From the NCBI GenBank assembly GCA_026686845.1, contig JAIVEN010000015.1:6649001-6713000 (forward strand): a stretch of 64,000 nt of DNA. The letters run 5' to 3'. The DNA is from Adenanthera pavonina. Lineage: Eukaryota; Streptophyta; Magnoliopsida; Fabales; Fabaceae. Below the pieces are notes generated by a model. That model worked only from the letters and a program-made list of their open reading frames with translations, searched no databases and was not told where the DNA came from. Both the position numbers and the translations under genes were made by a program. The number at the start of each line of letters is the position of its first letter. Positions within the stretch are counted from its first letter, which is position 1. Shown one piece after another: positions 1 through 11,720 of the stretch.

Positions 1-2850
1 TTGTAATCTATTTGCCTAGTTTCTTGTCTCTCTCGTATGTTTTGTAACCCATTGATTAAAAAAAATTAAAAAACCATACTTCATTGACACCGATTGAATT
101 GAGTTTCTGTTACCCCATTTTATTTGGATAATACTCTGATTCAAAATTAGAATATTCGATTCCAAATAATTATTTTTTCAATTTGAAAATAGTAAATTTT
201 TAATAGTAAATATATTGAAAGTCATAGTATTCACAAGTTATGCCATAAATAGTGGTGCTTGTAACGTTGTAAAACATTAACCTATTTTGTACTTCTTCAA
301 TTCAAGTTCACGTAATAATAATTTAAGCTCTTAAATTATTTTGTACTTCAGAGCCAAGCAGTTTTTCCAAAGTGACATATTCTTTTGCAAAAAGATACAC
401 ATTATCTTTCATACACAACTACACAAAAAATATCTTGACAAGACACAATTTTTTTATTAATAATATAAACCAAACATTTTTTTATTACGTTTTACTTATT
501 ATAATACAAACCAATTTCATGGACACAATGTTTATTATCCTCGCAAATATAGCACCAAAAAAAACCTGTCACCAAAATATTATCAAATTCTTTTGGAAGA
601 ATGTAGCATATTAGTATTAGCCTTGTTTTGTTATCTCTGTACATTTCAAATACATATGAGAGTTTGGTCAAACAAGTCAAATGTTTTTTTAATCGATTGG
701 ATTTATAGAAGTAGACAAAATAAATCAAATATTATCTCACAAATTTGAGTGAAAAAAGAAAAAAAAAGTTATCTCACAGTCGCAACAGTAAATTTACAAA
801 AAAGTTGAAATTTCAAATTCAAACAAAAGGTTTTTGGTCAATCAAATAAGAAATTTTTTTTGCCAGACAATCAAATAAGAATATGAATCGGATTTTTGTG
901 GATCAAGTCTCTTTCCATAGTGGACCCCATCATCCATCTCATCGCAAGTGGCTGTGCCTTCCCTTTTTATTTATTATCTTTTTTTCTAACCTGCCTCCCC
1001 TTTTTATAGTAAACAATAATAATAATAATAATAATAGAGAAAAAATAATAAAATGAATCGTTTTAGGACAGTGGATAGATCCTCGACGACATATGGTGAG
1101 AATGATTTCTTGAGAAAATGACATGACCACTTTCTATTAAAATTAAGTATGCACCATGCGATACACAAGTCATTCAAAAATAAGAAATTTTAATGCAAAT
1201 TTTTATGATTATAATAGAATGAGTTTAAATAATTATATATTTATAAATAAAAATTTAAATATACAATAGAAGATGAAACAAACTAAATATGTAAATAAGA
1301 ATTTTTAAAAATGTATTAATAAGAAATGTTTTATATGTAAATAAAAATAATCACACAAAAAATATTAGCTTAGATTGTTAAACACTTTTCTTGCTTAGAT
1401 TGTTAAACACTTTTCCTAATACTTTGATGTGAGCTGAGAAAATTTCATACTGCAGGAAAGTGCCCATATGACCCATGATTAACTTACGCATATTCCCACA
1501 TTTAATATTTTTCTGTTTCAAAATATAAATTTTAATGGCATGTTTAATTCAATTACAACAAAAGGGGTACATATGATATATAATTTTAATTACATTACAT
1601 GGACTAATTTAAATATGCAGAACTCAGGTAATGAGAATTATATCGCTATCTTAAATCAATAATTCCTTTACTCTCAAAGAGTTATGTGATTAGAATTACA
1701 TAGTTGTAATCGATTGTAAATAAATAAATTATCTTAATAAAACAAAAAATACCCATTAACTTATCAACTGTTGAGAGCCACCAACCACTATTGTCATCGA
1801 TACATAAATATTTACAGATAAAATATTTTTATTAGTTAATGCTCAAATTTAACTTGCGGTACATGTAAAATATTTTTATTAGATAAAATTAAATAAAACC
1901 ATGGAATACAAGACAAGGTAAAATAGTTTTATTGTAAATGTTGGAGTTAATTGTTAAAAACTTTTAAACGTTTGTGTGCTGACGAATTTCTCACCACCAC
2001 AACATTTAGCATCAATTTTTTTTAAAGGAAAACTTCTCAACCTTAACATGCTTCCTCAAAACAATATGGAATTATTCCATAATAATCTATTCATATTAAA
2101 AATTAATAATCTAACTTGATTTTTTCAATTATTTTTATTTGTAGTAATTCTCTAACCATAAAAAGTACTCTTCAAAAGATCATGTTAATAAAGTAGTTGA
2201 GAAGTGATTTGGATACGTCGTTAAACTCAAGTAGCAGTGGGTATAAGTGATTATTAGATAATTAAGTTCTAAATTATATTTAGTTTCATTCTATTTAATT
2301 GATTTGAGTTGTATTAATGTTGCTTTTGTTTTGGTTCTATATATCAATTGGTTTGAATTTGTGGTTCTTTTTTGTTTCATATTGGTTATGAATCTAAAAT
2401 TGGTCATGAAACTTCTGTTGTAAGAACACAAATTCATGAGCATGCATGTACTAGCAGCTGCAAGGCAAGTGACATGGTTAAAGTTTTCTTGTCATGATTT
2501 GCTTGTAAATTTGTTGTTTGCTTACTAGGTCAATTTCTTTGATGTTTATGTGCAAAACCGTAAGAAATTAATTTAGCATGTATAATATTAGCTTAGTTTT
2601 AGATTTTACTTGTTGAATTTGGTTGTAAAACGATGATTATGGATGCTAAAAATGGCTTGTTGATTTGGATTTTGAATGCTATTTCAGGAACTTCATTTGG
2701 TCATTTTTGTTTTATGTAATATATGTAACTATTGAATGGATATTGAAATTGGCTTATTTTGAATTCTAAATGTTATTTTTGGAGTTTTATTTGGTCATTT
2801 GTTGTATGTAAAACAAGGATGCAGAACCAAATGAACAATATATTTAAAAA
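1..2850. other. AT-rich intergenic region, no gene recognised
   Basis: The open frames here (for example 372-614) are low-complexity, AT-rich and have no family resemblance or splice context. The only recognisable piece is at about 889-960, which resembles the upstream flank of the C2 genes further right: a CAAGTCTCTTTC block followed by GGACCCCATCATCCATCTC. Nothing else is supported. Confidence 0.5.
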
Positions 2851-2857
2851 AAATTCA

Positions 2858-3145
2858 CTTTCCTTTACCATTGTATTCTAGAAACACAAAGAAAAGTGCT
2901 TTTCTTTGCAGTTTCATATGCTCAAAAAAAAGTGGGGAAAAATAATAATATATATATATAAACTTTCTTTGCGGTTACATAAAAAAACCACAAAGAAAAA
3001 TTCACTTTCCTTTTGCAGTTTTCTAATATAATTGCAAAGGAAAAAATTGCTTAAATAAATTATTTAAGTATAATAAATTACTTTTCTCATTAGTTTTAGC
3101 AAACAATTGCAAAGGAAAATAAGTTCATTTTCCTTTGCAATTATA
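2858..3145. repeat. Array of CTTTGCA-type motifs in alternating orientation
   Basis: About eight diverged copies of a 12-16 bp motif (TTTCCTTTGCAGTT or its complement AATTGCAAAGGAAA) occur in both orientations in under 300 bp. They lie near 2858, 2898, 2966, 2984, 3004, 3032, 3105 and 3127. The last two form a perfect 16-bp inverted repeat (3105-3120 and 3127-3142) with a 6-nt loop. Such alternating short motifs are typical of the subterminal regions of plant CACTA (En/Spm) transposons, where the transposase binds. No CACTA terminus was found next to it, so the assignment is an inference. Confidence 0.5.
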
Positions 3146-3169
3146 AACGATAAAGAGATTTTCCTCAAT

Positions 3170-4935
3170 GTTAGATTCTTTTGCTAATGAGGACATGTTT
3201 TAACTGTCAAGAAATCCATTTTTCAGCCTAGTGTGTTAAGAGGACAATTCTACATATTATAAGTGTTTTTTGAAATATATTTAATTACATTGAAAGCCCA
3301 AGGTGTAATATACAATTGAATTAATTAAACAAGGCCTTAATTATGCTTGTTAGAATCCAGATACATGTTGAAATAGGTCATGCAAAATTAGTAACATTCT
3401 TATCTATTTCAAAGAAGATCATAATATTTTTTTAAACCCAAATAGAATGAAGCTCAAGTCCCAAGTCTTACCTATATTAATTTAGAATTACCATTTTGTA
3501 TAAATTTGTTTTGATTGTATTTGATTCAAATGTAGATTAGGATAAGGATTTGTTGACTTCCAACTTGTATTCCATTGAATCAAATATTATATTTAAATGA
3601 GTTTAGTTTAAATTCTATTAGATAAATCTTATTTTTTAAAAATATCTAGTAGTATTAAAATTATAATATTATTTTTTACTATTTTCTTCAGTATTTTCAT
3701 TTTTATTTTTATACCATTAGATAATTAGTTATTTTTTTAAAATTTTTTAAATTTATTAAGATTATTTAAATCTAAATATTTTTAATTACTTGAAGATATC
3801 TATTTGTTTATTTATATCTTTCTTTTGTACATACAATTCAAACAAATTAATAATATTTTAAGTTTATTCAATTAATAAATATCATCAAGAGAACTTATAT
3901 TTTTCTTGTGGCATCCAAAAGTACTTAGAATTCTCATATTTTATTTCCTTAAATTCATATTTCCGTTTTGTAAATAACTCAAACTTTTTTAGTTGTTCAA
4001 ACATTGCTACTAAAGGTTTGCGTCACTTTCATTCTTTTTGTAACGCACGAGCTAGCTTTTCTAGCTGCGGTAAATTTTATTTATATATATATATAATATC
4101 TCAATCCTTTGTATTTGTTTTTGTTATAGATTGGGTTTAACAAATACAAATTTATTAAAAGTTCTTTTTTTTTGTGGATTTATTCTTAGAGGATCTATCC
4201 TTCATATTCGACTCTCCTAACCAAATCCCCTAACAAATTATGTGACTACTTTGTCCTCTGATAAAATCTTTATGTATACATTTAATAAATCTATGTAAAG
4301 TAAAGTTGTTCACCACTTGATGTACAGAACTTCATATAATTTATAAGTCCCAGCATCTAGTTATATTTAAAGACCTTACATCTGTAAAAATTAATTTATA
4401 AAATATTTAACCCTAATTTTGCAAAGATTTATTTATAATTCCCAGAAGATTTAATTATATAATTAACAAAATTTCAAAGAGACTATTACTGTGAGTGATT
4501 CATAAGACACAGATCTAATTTTCAGTAATCCAATTGTGCTTTGAAATGTTTATAATAGTTATAGATTGTAAATTAGAGTATTATTTTAATTTTCTATTAA
4601 TTTGAAAAGAAAATGAGAGGGAGTGAAAGAAATCCAAATTGCAAGTATCCAATTTGATTTAATTATTTTGTGTTGGTCAAATGATTTTTAGCCATATAAA
4701 AAAAGATAAAGGAACATCAAAAAGATACTTAAGAAAAAAGCTATAAAATTGAATTTCTTGATAAATGATAATATACCAAAAGAGTTAATCTTTTAGGGCT
4801 TGATGGTATTCATCCTGACGTGATTGGCCTTTTTGTCAAAATTGTCCCATTCGATCCCCGTATTGGATATCTTATCCATGCTCCTCTCTCTTCAATCCCA
4901 CTGTAATTATTGCAGTCTCTACTGTACCCTCGTCT
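3170..4935. other. AT-rich intergenic region
   Basis: No open frame of note and no recognisable gene or element. It contains only simple AT tracts, such as the TA run near 4081-4095. Confidence 0.5.
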
Positions 4936-4941
4936 ATCTCA

Positions 4942-5835
4942 TGTGTTTTTTTATTTTTTGTTTTTGGTCAAAATAAAACTTCATCAAACAAGACAGTGCA
5001 AGAGCTCCCATTTTACAAACGTCAGCACCAGAAAGCAAAAGAGAAGATAAACGGGGTGAGGGACATAAATCCCAACCTAAAGAGCACAACCCCTTACAAC
5101 CAGTCTTGGCTAACCAATCTGCTACAATTTACAAGATATAGGAATATAGATAAGGAAAAATTCGAGTTCTAAGAGAAAAACTCAGATAAATCAGGGACGA
5201 AAGTATTAGCTATCCACTCTGGACATAAAGCTCTCTTCAACACCGATTCCATCAAAGGCGAGCAGTCAGATTCCACTTCCACACGACCAAATTCTTGTCT
5301 TTAACAGAATACACTGCTTGATGCAAGGCTAAAGCCTCAAAAAAGAAAGCTGAAGGAGTCTGCGTGAACAGTGTCTGAGATCAACCAGGGAACCTGCATC
5401 ATCATGAATCACAAAGCCAATACCCCTCCTACCATCAGCATCAATAGAAGAGCCTGCATCATTAAGTTCTAACACATCTTTAGGCAGTAAATTCCAATGT
5501 TAATCAGCATGCAAACGCCTTTTCTCCACCTGATTAGTTTTAAACCCAGGAGAGATCAGGCTGCTCATGCTCATAGATTTCACAGCACCTAGCTTCTCAA
5601 ACCTACCATAACAAATAAGCCACCGAAGCTTGACTAAATTCATTAGACTCCAAACCATTAAGGGTCATCAAAAGCCATGAATCAAAACTCTTCACATTGA
5701 ACTCATTCACAGATATTGCTAAGGGACAAGCAAACCGCATCCTTTTGACCCAATCACAGAGCAACAGAAATGGATTTAGCAGAGTAACCACAATGCAGAC
5801 AAATAGGAGAATTATTGCATTTACGCTTATACAAG
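4942..5835 (-). mobile_element. Non-LTR retrotransposon (LINE) 3' remnant with RNase H-like and zf-RVT segments
   Basis: Read on the minus strand, 5580-5150 encodes a plant LINE-type RNase H (RVT_3) segment. It starts NDAGSSIDADGRRGIGF and, after a frameshift near 5290, continues VEVESDCSPLMESVLKR. Upstream of it (5830-5600), frames resembling a zf-RVT region (SPICLHCG) and a linker (FDSWLLMTLNGLESNEF) are readable, but in different frames and with stops. The 3' end runs into an A-rich tail (the complement of the T-rich 4942-4968). The copy is 5'-truncated, frameshifted and dead. It abuts the RsmH pseudogene at about 5830. Exact ends and any target-site duplication were not resolved. Confidence 0.65.
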
Positions 5836-6440
5836 AAGCGCTTGCTTCACAATTCTGTCCTGCTGCCTGTGGAAAGATATGACTGCAAGGCCCCCTCCAG
5901 GTGCAAGGCATTCAAAGTAAGAATTAGGGGGACCTTCAAGGGTCTTCAGTTCATCGTTAACGGCAATTCTTAGCGCTTGAAATACCCGGGTTGCAGTCTT
6001 TATCCAACCTTGTCTTCCATCTACTGCAATGAAATTGAACCTTGTGTATGAATAATTACATTCAACAGAACAGTTTGTCATGAAAAAGCTAATAGACTGT
6101 CTGCAAACTGAAGTTATAAATCTTCTTCATATGGAATGAAACACATGAAAATAAGGAATAGCAATATAGTGCTACTAATTGGTTTGATCATCCCAAGAAC
6201 AGACAATGAAACATACCTAGGAACTAATTAACGAAACACATGCTTCTACAAATAAAAAAACAGAACCGAAGAAGGAGTCATGCGCTTAATAAGAGCTACC
6301 AAGTCATTAGTGGAATGCAATCCACCATGTAATTGGGCTTGGACAATCTTATTTTGCAAAGGGCACCAATTGCTTTCTTCCACATACTCCCGCAGGATAC
6401 GGCCCACTTCAACATATGGCCAAGAATTTAATATGTCTTC
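5827..6440 (-). pseudogene. RsmH/MraW (16S rRNA m4C1402 methyltransferase) pseudogene, truncated
   Basis: Two minus-strand blocks match the C-terminal half of the bacterial-type RsmH/MraW SAM-dependent methyltransferase; plants keep organelle-targeted versions. Block 1 (about 6440-6270) reads AEDILNSWP, then YVEVGRILREYVEESNW, then HGGLHSTNDLVALIKR. Block 2 (6023-5827), after a plausible TTGCAG acceptor at 6024, reads RQGWIKTATRVFQALRIAV, NDELKTLEG, then ECLAPGGGLAVISFH and DRIVKQALL before a stop. The last part is the strongly conserved RsmH core; SFHRQQDR replaces the usual SFHSLEDR. The N-terminal SAM-binding half is absent, an in-frame TGA precedes AEDIL, and the 3' end is replaced by LINE sequence. 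I regard it as a pseudogene or captured fragment; the family assignment is firm, the intron boundaries are not. Confidence 0.75.
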
Positions 6441-6509
6441 AGCTCAAAGACTTGCCTGTCATAGGCCTGTTCATCAGTTCAATGGGAAAGAAAAATTAAG
6501 AATGTGATG

Positions 6510-7018
6510 GGCCCCATAACTAACGGGCCTAGCTGGGAACTATCTCTTGGGCTGTGAGGAGTGTTGTGTGTGTGGTGAAAGTGAGGGAGTCAGATGTCGG
6601 GGAATATATTGTGGGTGTCAAGTCAGAATAAGGGAGGCAATCAGCTAGTGAGTGTTTGGGGAGAGACTAGCCTCTCAAATGCCAGACTTTTGAGTGTTAT
6701 TTTCCTTCATTTTGTAGTTTAACACATTAGACCTACACTCTGTGGATTAATTTCTGTCTTTGATATCAATTTCTGCTACGGGTTCCGTCAGAATGACAAT
6801 GTGCAGCAACCAAGCAACAGAAATTTAAACTTTGCTGTTTAAATGAATTAAAGCTGAAGCAGAACTTTAGTGAGGCAAAAAGAAAACCAAAAGCAAGAAG
6901 TTATTAGGCACATAAAGTGTCTAATTTATTTAAACAGAAAGTAACGCCATGGATCCATTCTTTCTTAGCCTTCTCGTGATGTGCAGGCGTGTGCAATGGC
7001 GGATGAAGTGATATTCAT
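6510..7018. other. Intergenic, possibly part of an old element
   Basis: No coding potential seen. The stretch 6505-6800 is less AT-rich than its surroundings and starts TGTGATGGGCCCCA, which could be the edge of an LTR, but no partner terminus or primer-binding site was found. Confidence 0.3.
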
Positions 7019-8503
7019 TCATGATCCCAAAAACTGAGCCAGAGTGGATCCAATGTTGGCCAGGGCAGCAGCTGATAATATAAACTGTGGAATTGAAGCA
7101 GGAGCGTGATTAGATGGTGGAGTAGTAGTGTGTGGAGGGTGAAGATAAGGCGAATAAGCAGCGGACATGGATTTGGAGGGAGATGCCAGTTACACGGTGG
7201 TGGAGTGGGCGGATGTGGATGTGCATATGGAGAGTAAGCACCATGTGGAGATATGGAGGATAGCCTGCAGGTGGTGCCGGTGCCACAAAATATGGAGGAT
7301 AGCCTGCGGGTGGTGCCGGTGCGGGTGCCGCTGCCGCAAAATATGGAGGATAGCCCGCAGGTGGTGCAAAATGTGGAGGATACCGTGCAGGTGGCTCCAA
7401 ATTTTCTAATGATGATGATGATGGCGGCTCATATTTCCGCATTATGACCCTTAGTTCACCAGCAGGGCTGCCAAAGAGAAATTTGTGTTAATTAATATAA
7501 ATCAAAGCAGTGAGAAAAACCTAAATCAAAAGATTTAGGTCTGCTTACTTGTTAGTTTCCTTACGAAAGGGCCAAGAGGAGATATCATGCCCCTCGGAAA
7601 GAACTCTTTATATCCAATCGTATCCTAAAAACACTCATCATAAAATTCAATCACATTAAAAATTGATTTACGCCCTCACAAAATCAGAATTAATAGATTT
7701 AATTTAATTTTAAAAATATTTTTGTACTGTATTAAGAATGCTGAACATAAATCTAATTTGTATATTTAATTAAATAAAAATATAATTGAAACAGGAAATG
7801 AAAGTAAAAGTTGAGTTTTTCTCCCCCAAAAAAAAAGTAAAAGGGGAGTTTAAAAGTAAGTTCAATATCATGTATAATTGAAGTCCTATGTATATTTTTC
7901 ATTTAGTATGTATACCTATAATGGCAATAGATCGCCAAAGAAGCTGGAACAAGCATTCAAAGGAATCGCATAAAAAAAACCCAAATCTGCATTAACAAAA
8001 AATCTGAGGGAAAGAAATAATTACTTTCCACTGCCCACAAAATTAGTGTCTCCACTGGGATAATCAGTTTCCTTGAAGACCCCGAAGTTAATGTTCCTTT
8101 GGCCTTGAATTGTTGGAAAGAAGGACTCATCAGAAAGTGAAAATTTGTTATCCAGTCCTCGATCTGCATACATGTGAGCTGGGTTTAGCTTTATTAGTAT
8201 TCAAATAATGAACCAGAGCTTAAAAAAATCAAACTATTTGAGATATAGCTAAGAATTCATTCACCTGTGCTTGGTATGTTAGTGGACTCAGATCCTCCAT
8301 AAGCAAGATAGATATAGATCAAGCGACGATTCCTTGCAACCTCGGCTGGGGCCTGACATGCCACCACTGCAAAGAAAAGATGATCAGTTAGCGACATAAG
8401 AAAAATCAAACGAAGGAGACCTAAAAAGAATGAGGGGGAAGAAATCCCAGAAAGATAGAGTCAAATATACCCTTAACCTGAAGAGGGGCTCCTACAGGGG
8501 GAA
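7019..8503 (-). pseudogene. C2-domain (SRC2-like) gene with Pro-rich tail, inverted paralogue, probably a pseudogene
   Basis: All exons of the intact paralogue at 13,380-14,852 can be aligned on the minus strand. Exon 1 is about 8503-8471 (..APLQVK). Exon 2 is 8366-8265 (VVACQAPAEVARNRR.., ending NIPST). Exon 3 is 8163-8025 (DESFFPTIQGQRNINF, ending FVGSG). Exon 4 is near 7615-7553 (DISSWPFRKETN). The final exon is 7467-7019 (PAGELRVIMRKYEPPSSSS, then four PPAGYPPYF-like repeats). Exons 5 and 6 of the paralogue are fused here without an intron. Defects: no ATG where the start should be (ATA stands there), one extra G in exon 4 giving an in-frame TGA, and two frame changes in the tail, so the conserved C-terminus (SAAALANIGSTLAQFLGS, at 7019) is out of frame with the Pro-rich repeats. 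The tail frame as read stops at 7110. Splice sites are otherwise preserved, so the decay is recent, or sequencing errors contribute. Confidence 0.7.
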
Positions 8504-8504
8504 G

Positions 8505-8614
8505 TATTTATAGTGCTTTATTCTCACATAGTGAAGGCACAAGGCTATGTTCTCTTTTGCCTTTGTCCCTCTATCCCACGAGGTGGAATAGGAAGAAGGA
8601 AAGGGGTATTTATA
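8505..8614 (-). promoter_or_regulatory. Two TATA-like boxes upstream of the inverted C2 copy
   Basis: TATAAATA occurs on the minus strand at 8614-8607 and again at 8512-8505, each within a similar CACTATAAATAC context, 102 bp apart. The distal one is placed to serve as the core promoter. The proximal one directly abuts the presumed coding start and looks like a duplicate. Confidence 0.35.
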
Positions 8615-8639
8615 GTGGGAAATATTGAAAAAAGATGGG

Positions 8640-9410
8640 GTAGCAAAAAAAATTAAATATATTATTCAAATAGATATTGTCCTTGAAACTTGAATTCATT
8701 GGAGACTTGAGTAAAACTAGATTGGAGAAGAATGTGGTCCATGGGTTCCCTTTACTGGAACTATGTTTCTATTTATTTATATATAATAATAAAATTTACC
8801 ACAACTAGAAAAACTAGCTCCTGCGTTACAAAAAGAATGAAAGTTTAAAATTTTGTTGTACCGAAAAAAAGTTTAAAATTCAAAAGAAAGAAAAAATAAT
8901 GAAAAAGTTAAAATAATTAAAAAAGTTAAAGTGATAAGACAATTATAGAATATGACAGAAAAAAAAAGGGAAGCTAAAATAATGGAATGAAAATCTCAAA
9001 AATTTCTAAAGTGAAATTAAAAAATATATAAAAAGGAGTCACAATAAATATAATTAATATTTATCTATTAAAATAAAAAATTAGTTTTTTCAAAGTTACA
9101 GGATGTTGCAGTGTGTATTTCAAGTTATTATAATGAAAAAACACATTTTGGTTATGTAGTGTGTGTCTATATTATTATATCATTTTTAGAAAAATAAAAT
9201 ACATACTCCCAACTAAAATGTAACCAATTTCCACATTTTAGTTTATAATGGATGTCATAGACTCATAGACAAAGGAACTAATGTCACGTGATATAACCTT
9301 AAAGGGTACTACAAATGTCAAGAGCAGAAATATTCAAACTTTTAGAGCAAATCCCAAAACAGTTACAAAACTAGAATTGATTATAGAATAGTATCTGAAG
9401 ACATAAAAAA
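8640..9410. other. AT-rich intergenic region
   Basis: No gene or recognisable element; AT-rich, with poly-A stretches. Confidence 0.5.
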
Positions 9411-9415
9411 AATAT

Positions 9416-11020
9416 TCAGCAAAAAAAAATTAACAAAAAAAAGAAGAGGGAAAGGAAAAGGGAGCTGGGCCCCAGGTTTGGAAAATTTGGATATTCAGAA
9501 GTGCTTATGAAAACTAGTATTGCTCTCCAAGTCTCTTTCTGTATCCAGACCCCAGCATCCATCTCTTTCAATAATAAGGACAAAACGAATCTTTTTTTTT
9601 TTTTATAGCAAGACAAAACGAATCTTTCTAGTCAGTTTATGGCGGTTTGTTACGGTCACCACGATCCTTAAAATTTACAACCTTTTCCACTCCAAGAATC
9701 CAGTTAATTGGTAAGGCTAGCACTTATTTTATGTAACCTTTTCCATCATAATTTCACTTAACTTTTGTCATTTGTAAGGTGGAGAAATGGTAAAAAAAAA
9801 TATGATAACTATAAAAAAATAAGTCATACAGAAATTCTTTTTTTACTTTAAATTTTTAAATATATAATTACGTAATTATAAAAATTTCAACTTTTTTTCT
9901 AAAGGCATGGCTTATTTTGACTTTTCACATCACATGCTAAGGCGATGATGGGTGGGTGTGTATTGATTGAGACTGAGTAAGGGGCTTTTTGGTGCAGGAA
10001 AAATAGATTACTAGCTACAATTTGATTGAAAAGATATAGATATTTTTAGGAGATTAGGCTTGACTTGAAAAGTTTAATGGGAAGTTATACTTCTCTAATG
10101 TTTTATGATATTTTTTTAAAAATATTCTTGACTTTTTAATTAATTTTTTTTAAAAAGCTATTTACATCTTTAACACAAAAACATAATATGTTTTTTAAAT
10201 TGATTTAAACTTCTCGATAACTAAAAAAGTGAAACAAATAATTAAATATAAATTGTGGTAGAATGAGTTATTTCTTAGAAAATCTATCAAGTAAACCATA
10301 CATTTTTTCTTCCTAAAATGAAAAGAGACCACAATGATAAATGAAGACCAAATTTCAAAAGTTAATAATTAATAAATTGTTCAAAAAATCTTTTTGACAT
10401 TTCAAGCTGAGTCATTTTACAATGAGTTAGTAATATACAAACAAGTTTTCTACTTTTAGAGATTAAGTTGTGTGAATATAATTTTTGAGAATTAAAATTG
10501 AAAAATACATGGGATGATTTAATTGTTAGAGTGATCATAGAGTAAACAAAGTTTGTTTTCTTGACAGCTTCTTGCTTAGTAAGAAAGAAAAATGAAAACT
10601 TTGGGATGCTGAATTAAAAATTTTATCAACTTTCATAGGACGAATGTTTGGTCTCATGTACGATTTCAGCTACTATGAAGAAAATTAGTATGTATAATAA
10701 CTTTGATGATTCGCTTACAAAATTATAACTTTTGCACAAACTTTCATGCTTGACATTTTTTTTCTTTTAGACCATGACAAAATTTTTGATTGTTTAAGCT
10801 ATAAATCTGATGTTAAAATTTGTAGTTTATGTTAGTATTATATTAATAAAAATGCAAGAAATGTCATATATAATGATTAGATTTTGAACCTTTATGAAAG
10901 GGATTAGTCTTTGACTGTTGATTAGGAAATACTGTTAATACTTACCAAAATATGTTCGCCATTTGCCGGTACGTACAATGAATTTGTGTGTAATATGATA
11001 CAATGAGTTTGAAATTTCCC
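9416..11020 (+). pseudogene. Trace of a further C2-gene copy: flanks kept, gene body lost
   Basis: The segment 9416-9575 (A-rich run, GGAGCTGGGCCCCAGGTTTGG, then a CCAGACCCCAGCATCCATC block) is homologous to 13,010-13,145 and 16,200-16,410, which lie upstream of the other + copies. The segment 10,945-11,010 (GTTCGCCATTTGCCGGTACG.. AATTTGTGTGTAATATGATA) is homologous to 14,985-15,045 and 17,758-17,810, downstream of their stop codons. Between them (9620-10,940) no C2 exon could be found. This is read as an old tandem copy whose coding part was deleted or replaced. Confidence 0.45.
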
Positions 11021-11184
11021 TTGCATTCTCCCCCCTCCATTCTTGTTGATTATATATTTGCTTAGGTTGCATGATGGGAAATGAACATCAAGCTCTCGAC
11101 TTGAGACACGACGTCCTGTGTTTTTTTCCCCCTCTCTATTGTTTCTACAGCTTTCTCATAAATGCTTACTTCTTTGTAGTTGAA

Positions 11185-11430
11185 TTTTCTTATAAAAAAA
11201 TTGACAAAGGAGGGCTAAGCCGCAAAAGCACTAAACATCAATAATGGAACAGGGCAACAACAGTATGCAAACTGACCTCTCAAACGTTGAGAGGTCAATC
11301 TTCCCCTTCAGGCCCACTTAGCCGAAACATCAATAGGTCATCTTTTTTTCATGATAAGCCTTCGAGGATAGCCCATTCTTCAGCCTCCGAGGATGGCCCT
11401 ATTACTATAATCTCAACGCCTCCTTCTGGG
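11185..11430 (-). mobile_element. Possible LINE 3'-end fragment
   Basis: A more GC-rich island in AT-rich DNA. It begins after an A-run and on the minus strand carries a short open stretch (EAEEWAILEGLSS) and ends CCTCCTTTGTCAA followed by T/A-rich DNA, resembling the 3' ends of plant L1-type elements. No diagnostic domain is present. Confidence 0.25.
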
Positions 11431-11720
11431 TTGCAATGATGGGTAATGGGTTGACAGTTTTTGATGATTTTGATGTTCTGTTCATTGTTCATCATAAAAA
11501 AGAAAGAAAGTAAGAAAGAATAATGATGGTATTTAAAAAATTTTACATTATTGTAGTTATTATGGATTAAAATTAAAGAATACATTATATGGATTTGTAT
11601 GAAGGAAATAACAGATATATATATTTAAGTTGTAAAAAATATAAGGTATAATGTTTTTGTTTAATGAGAATAAAAAATAATACATTTTTATCATTGTGAG
11701 TGCCGCCAGAAAACACTCAT

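Noticed and set aside
7167..7447. Plus-strand frames rich in Trp/Arg/Cys opposite the C2 tail
   Set aside because: They are the antisense of the PPAGYPPYF repeats of the minus-strand gene, so their periodicity is inherited.
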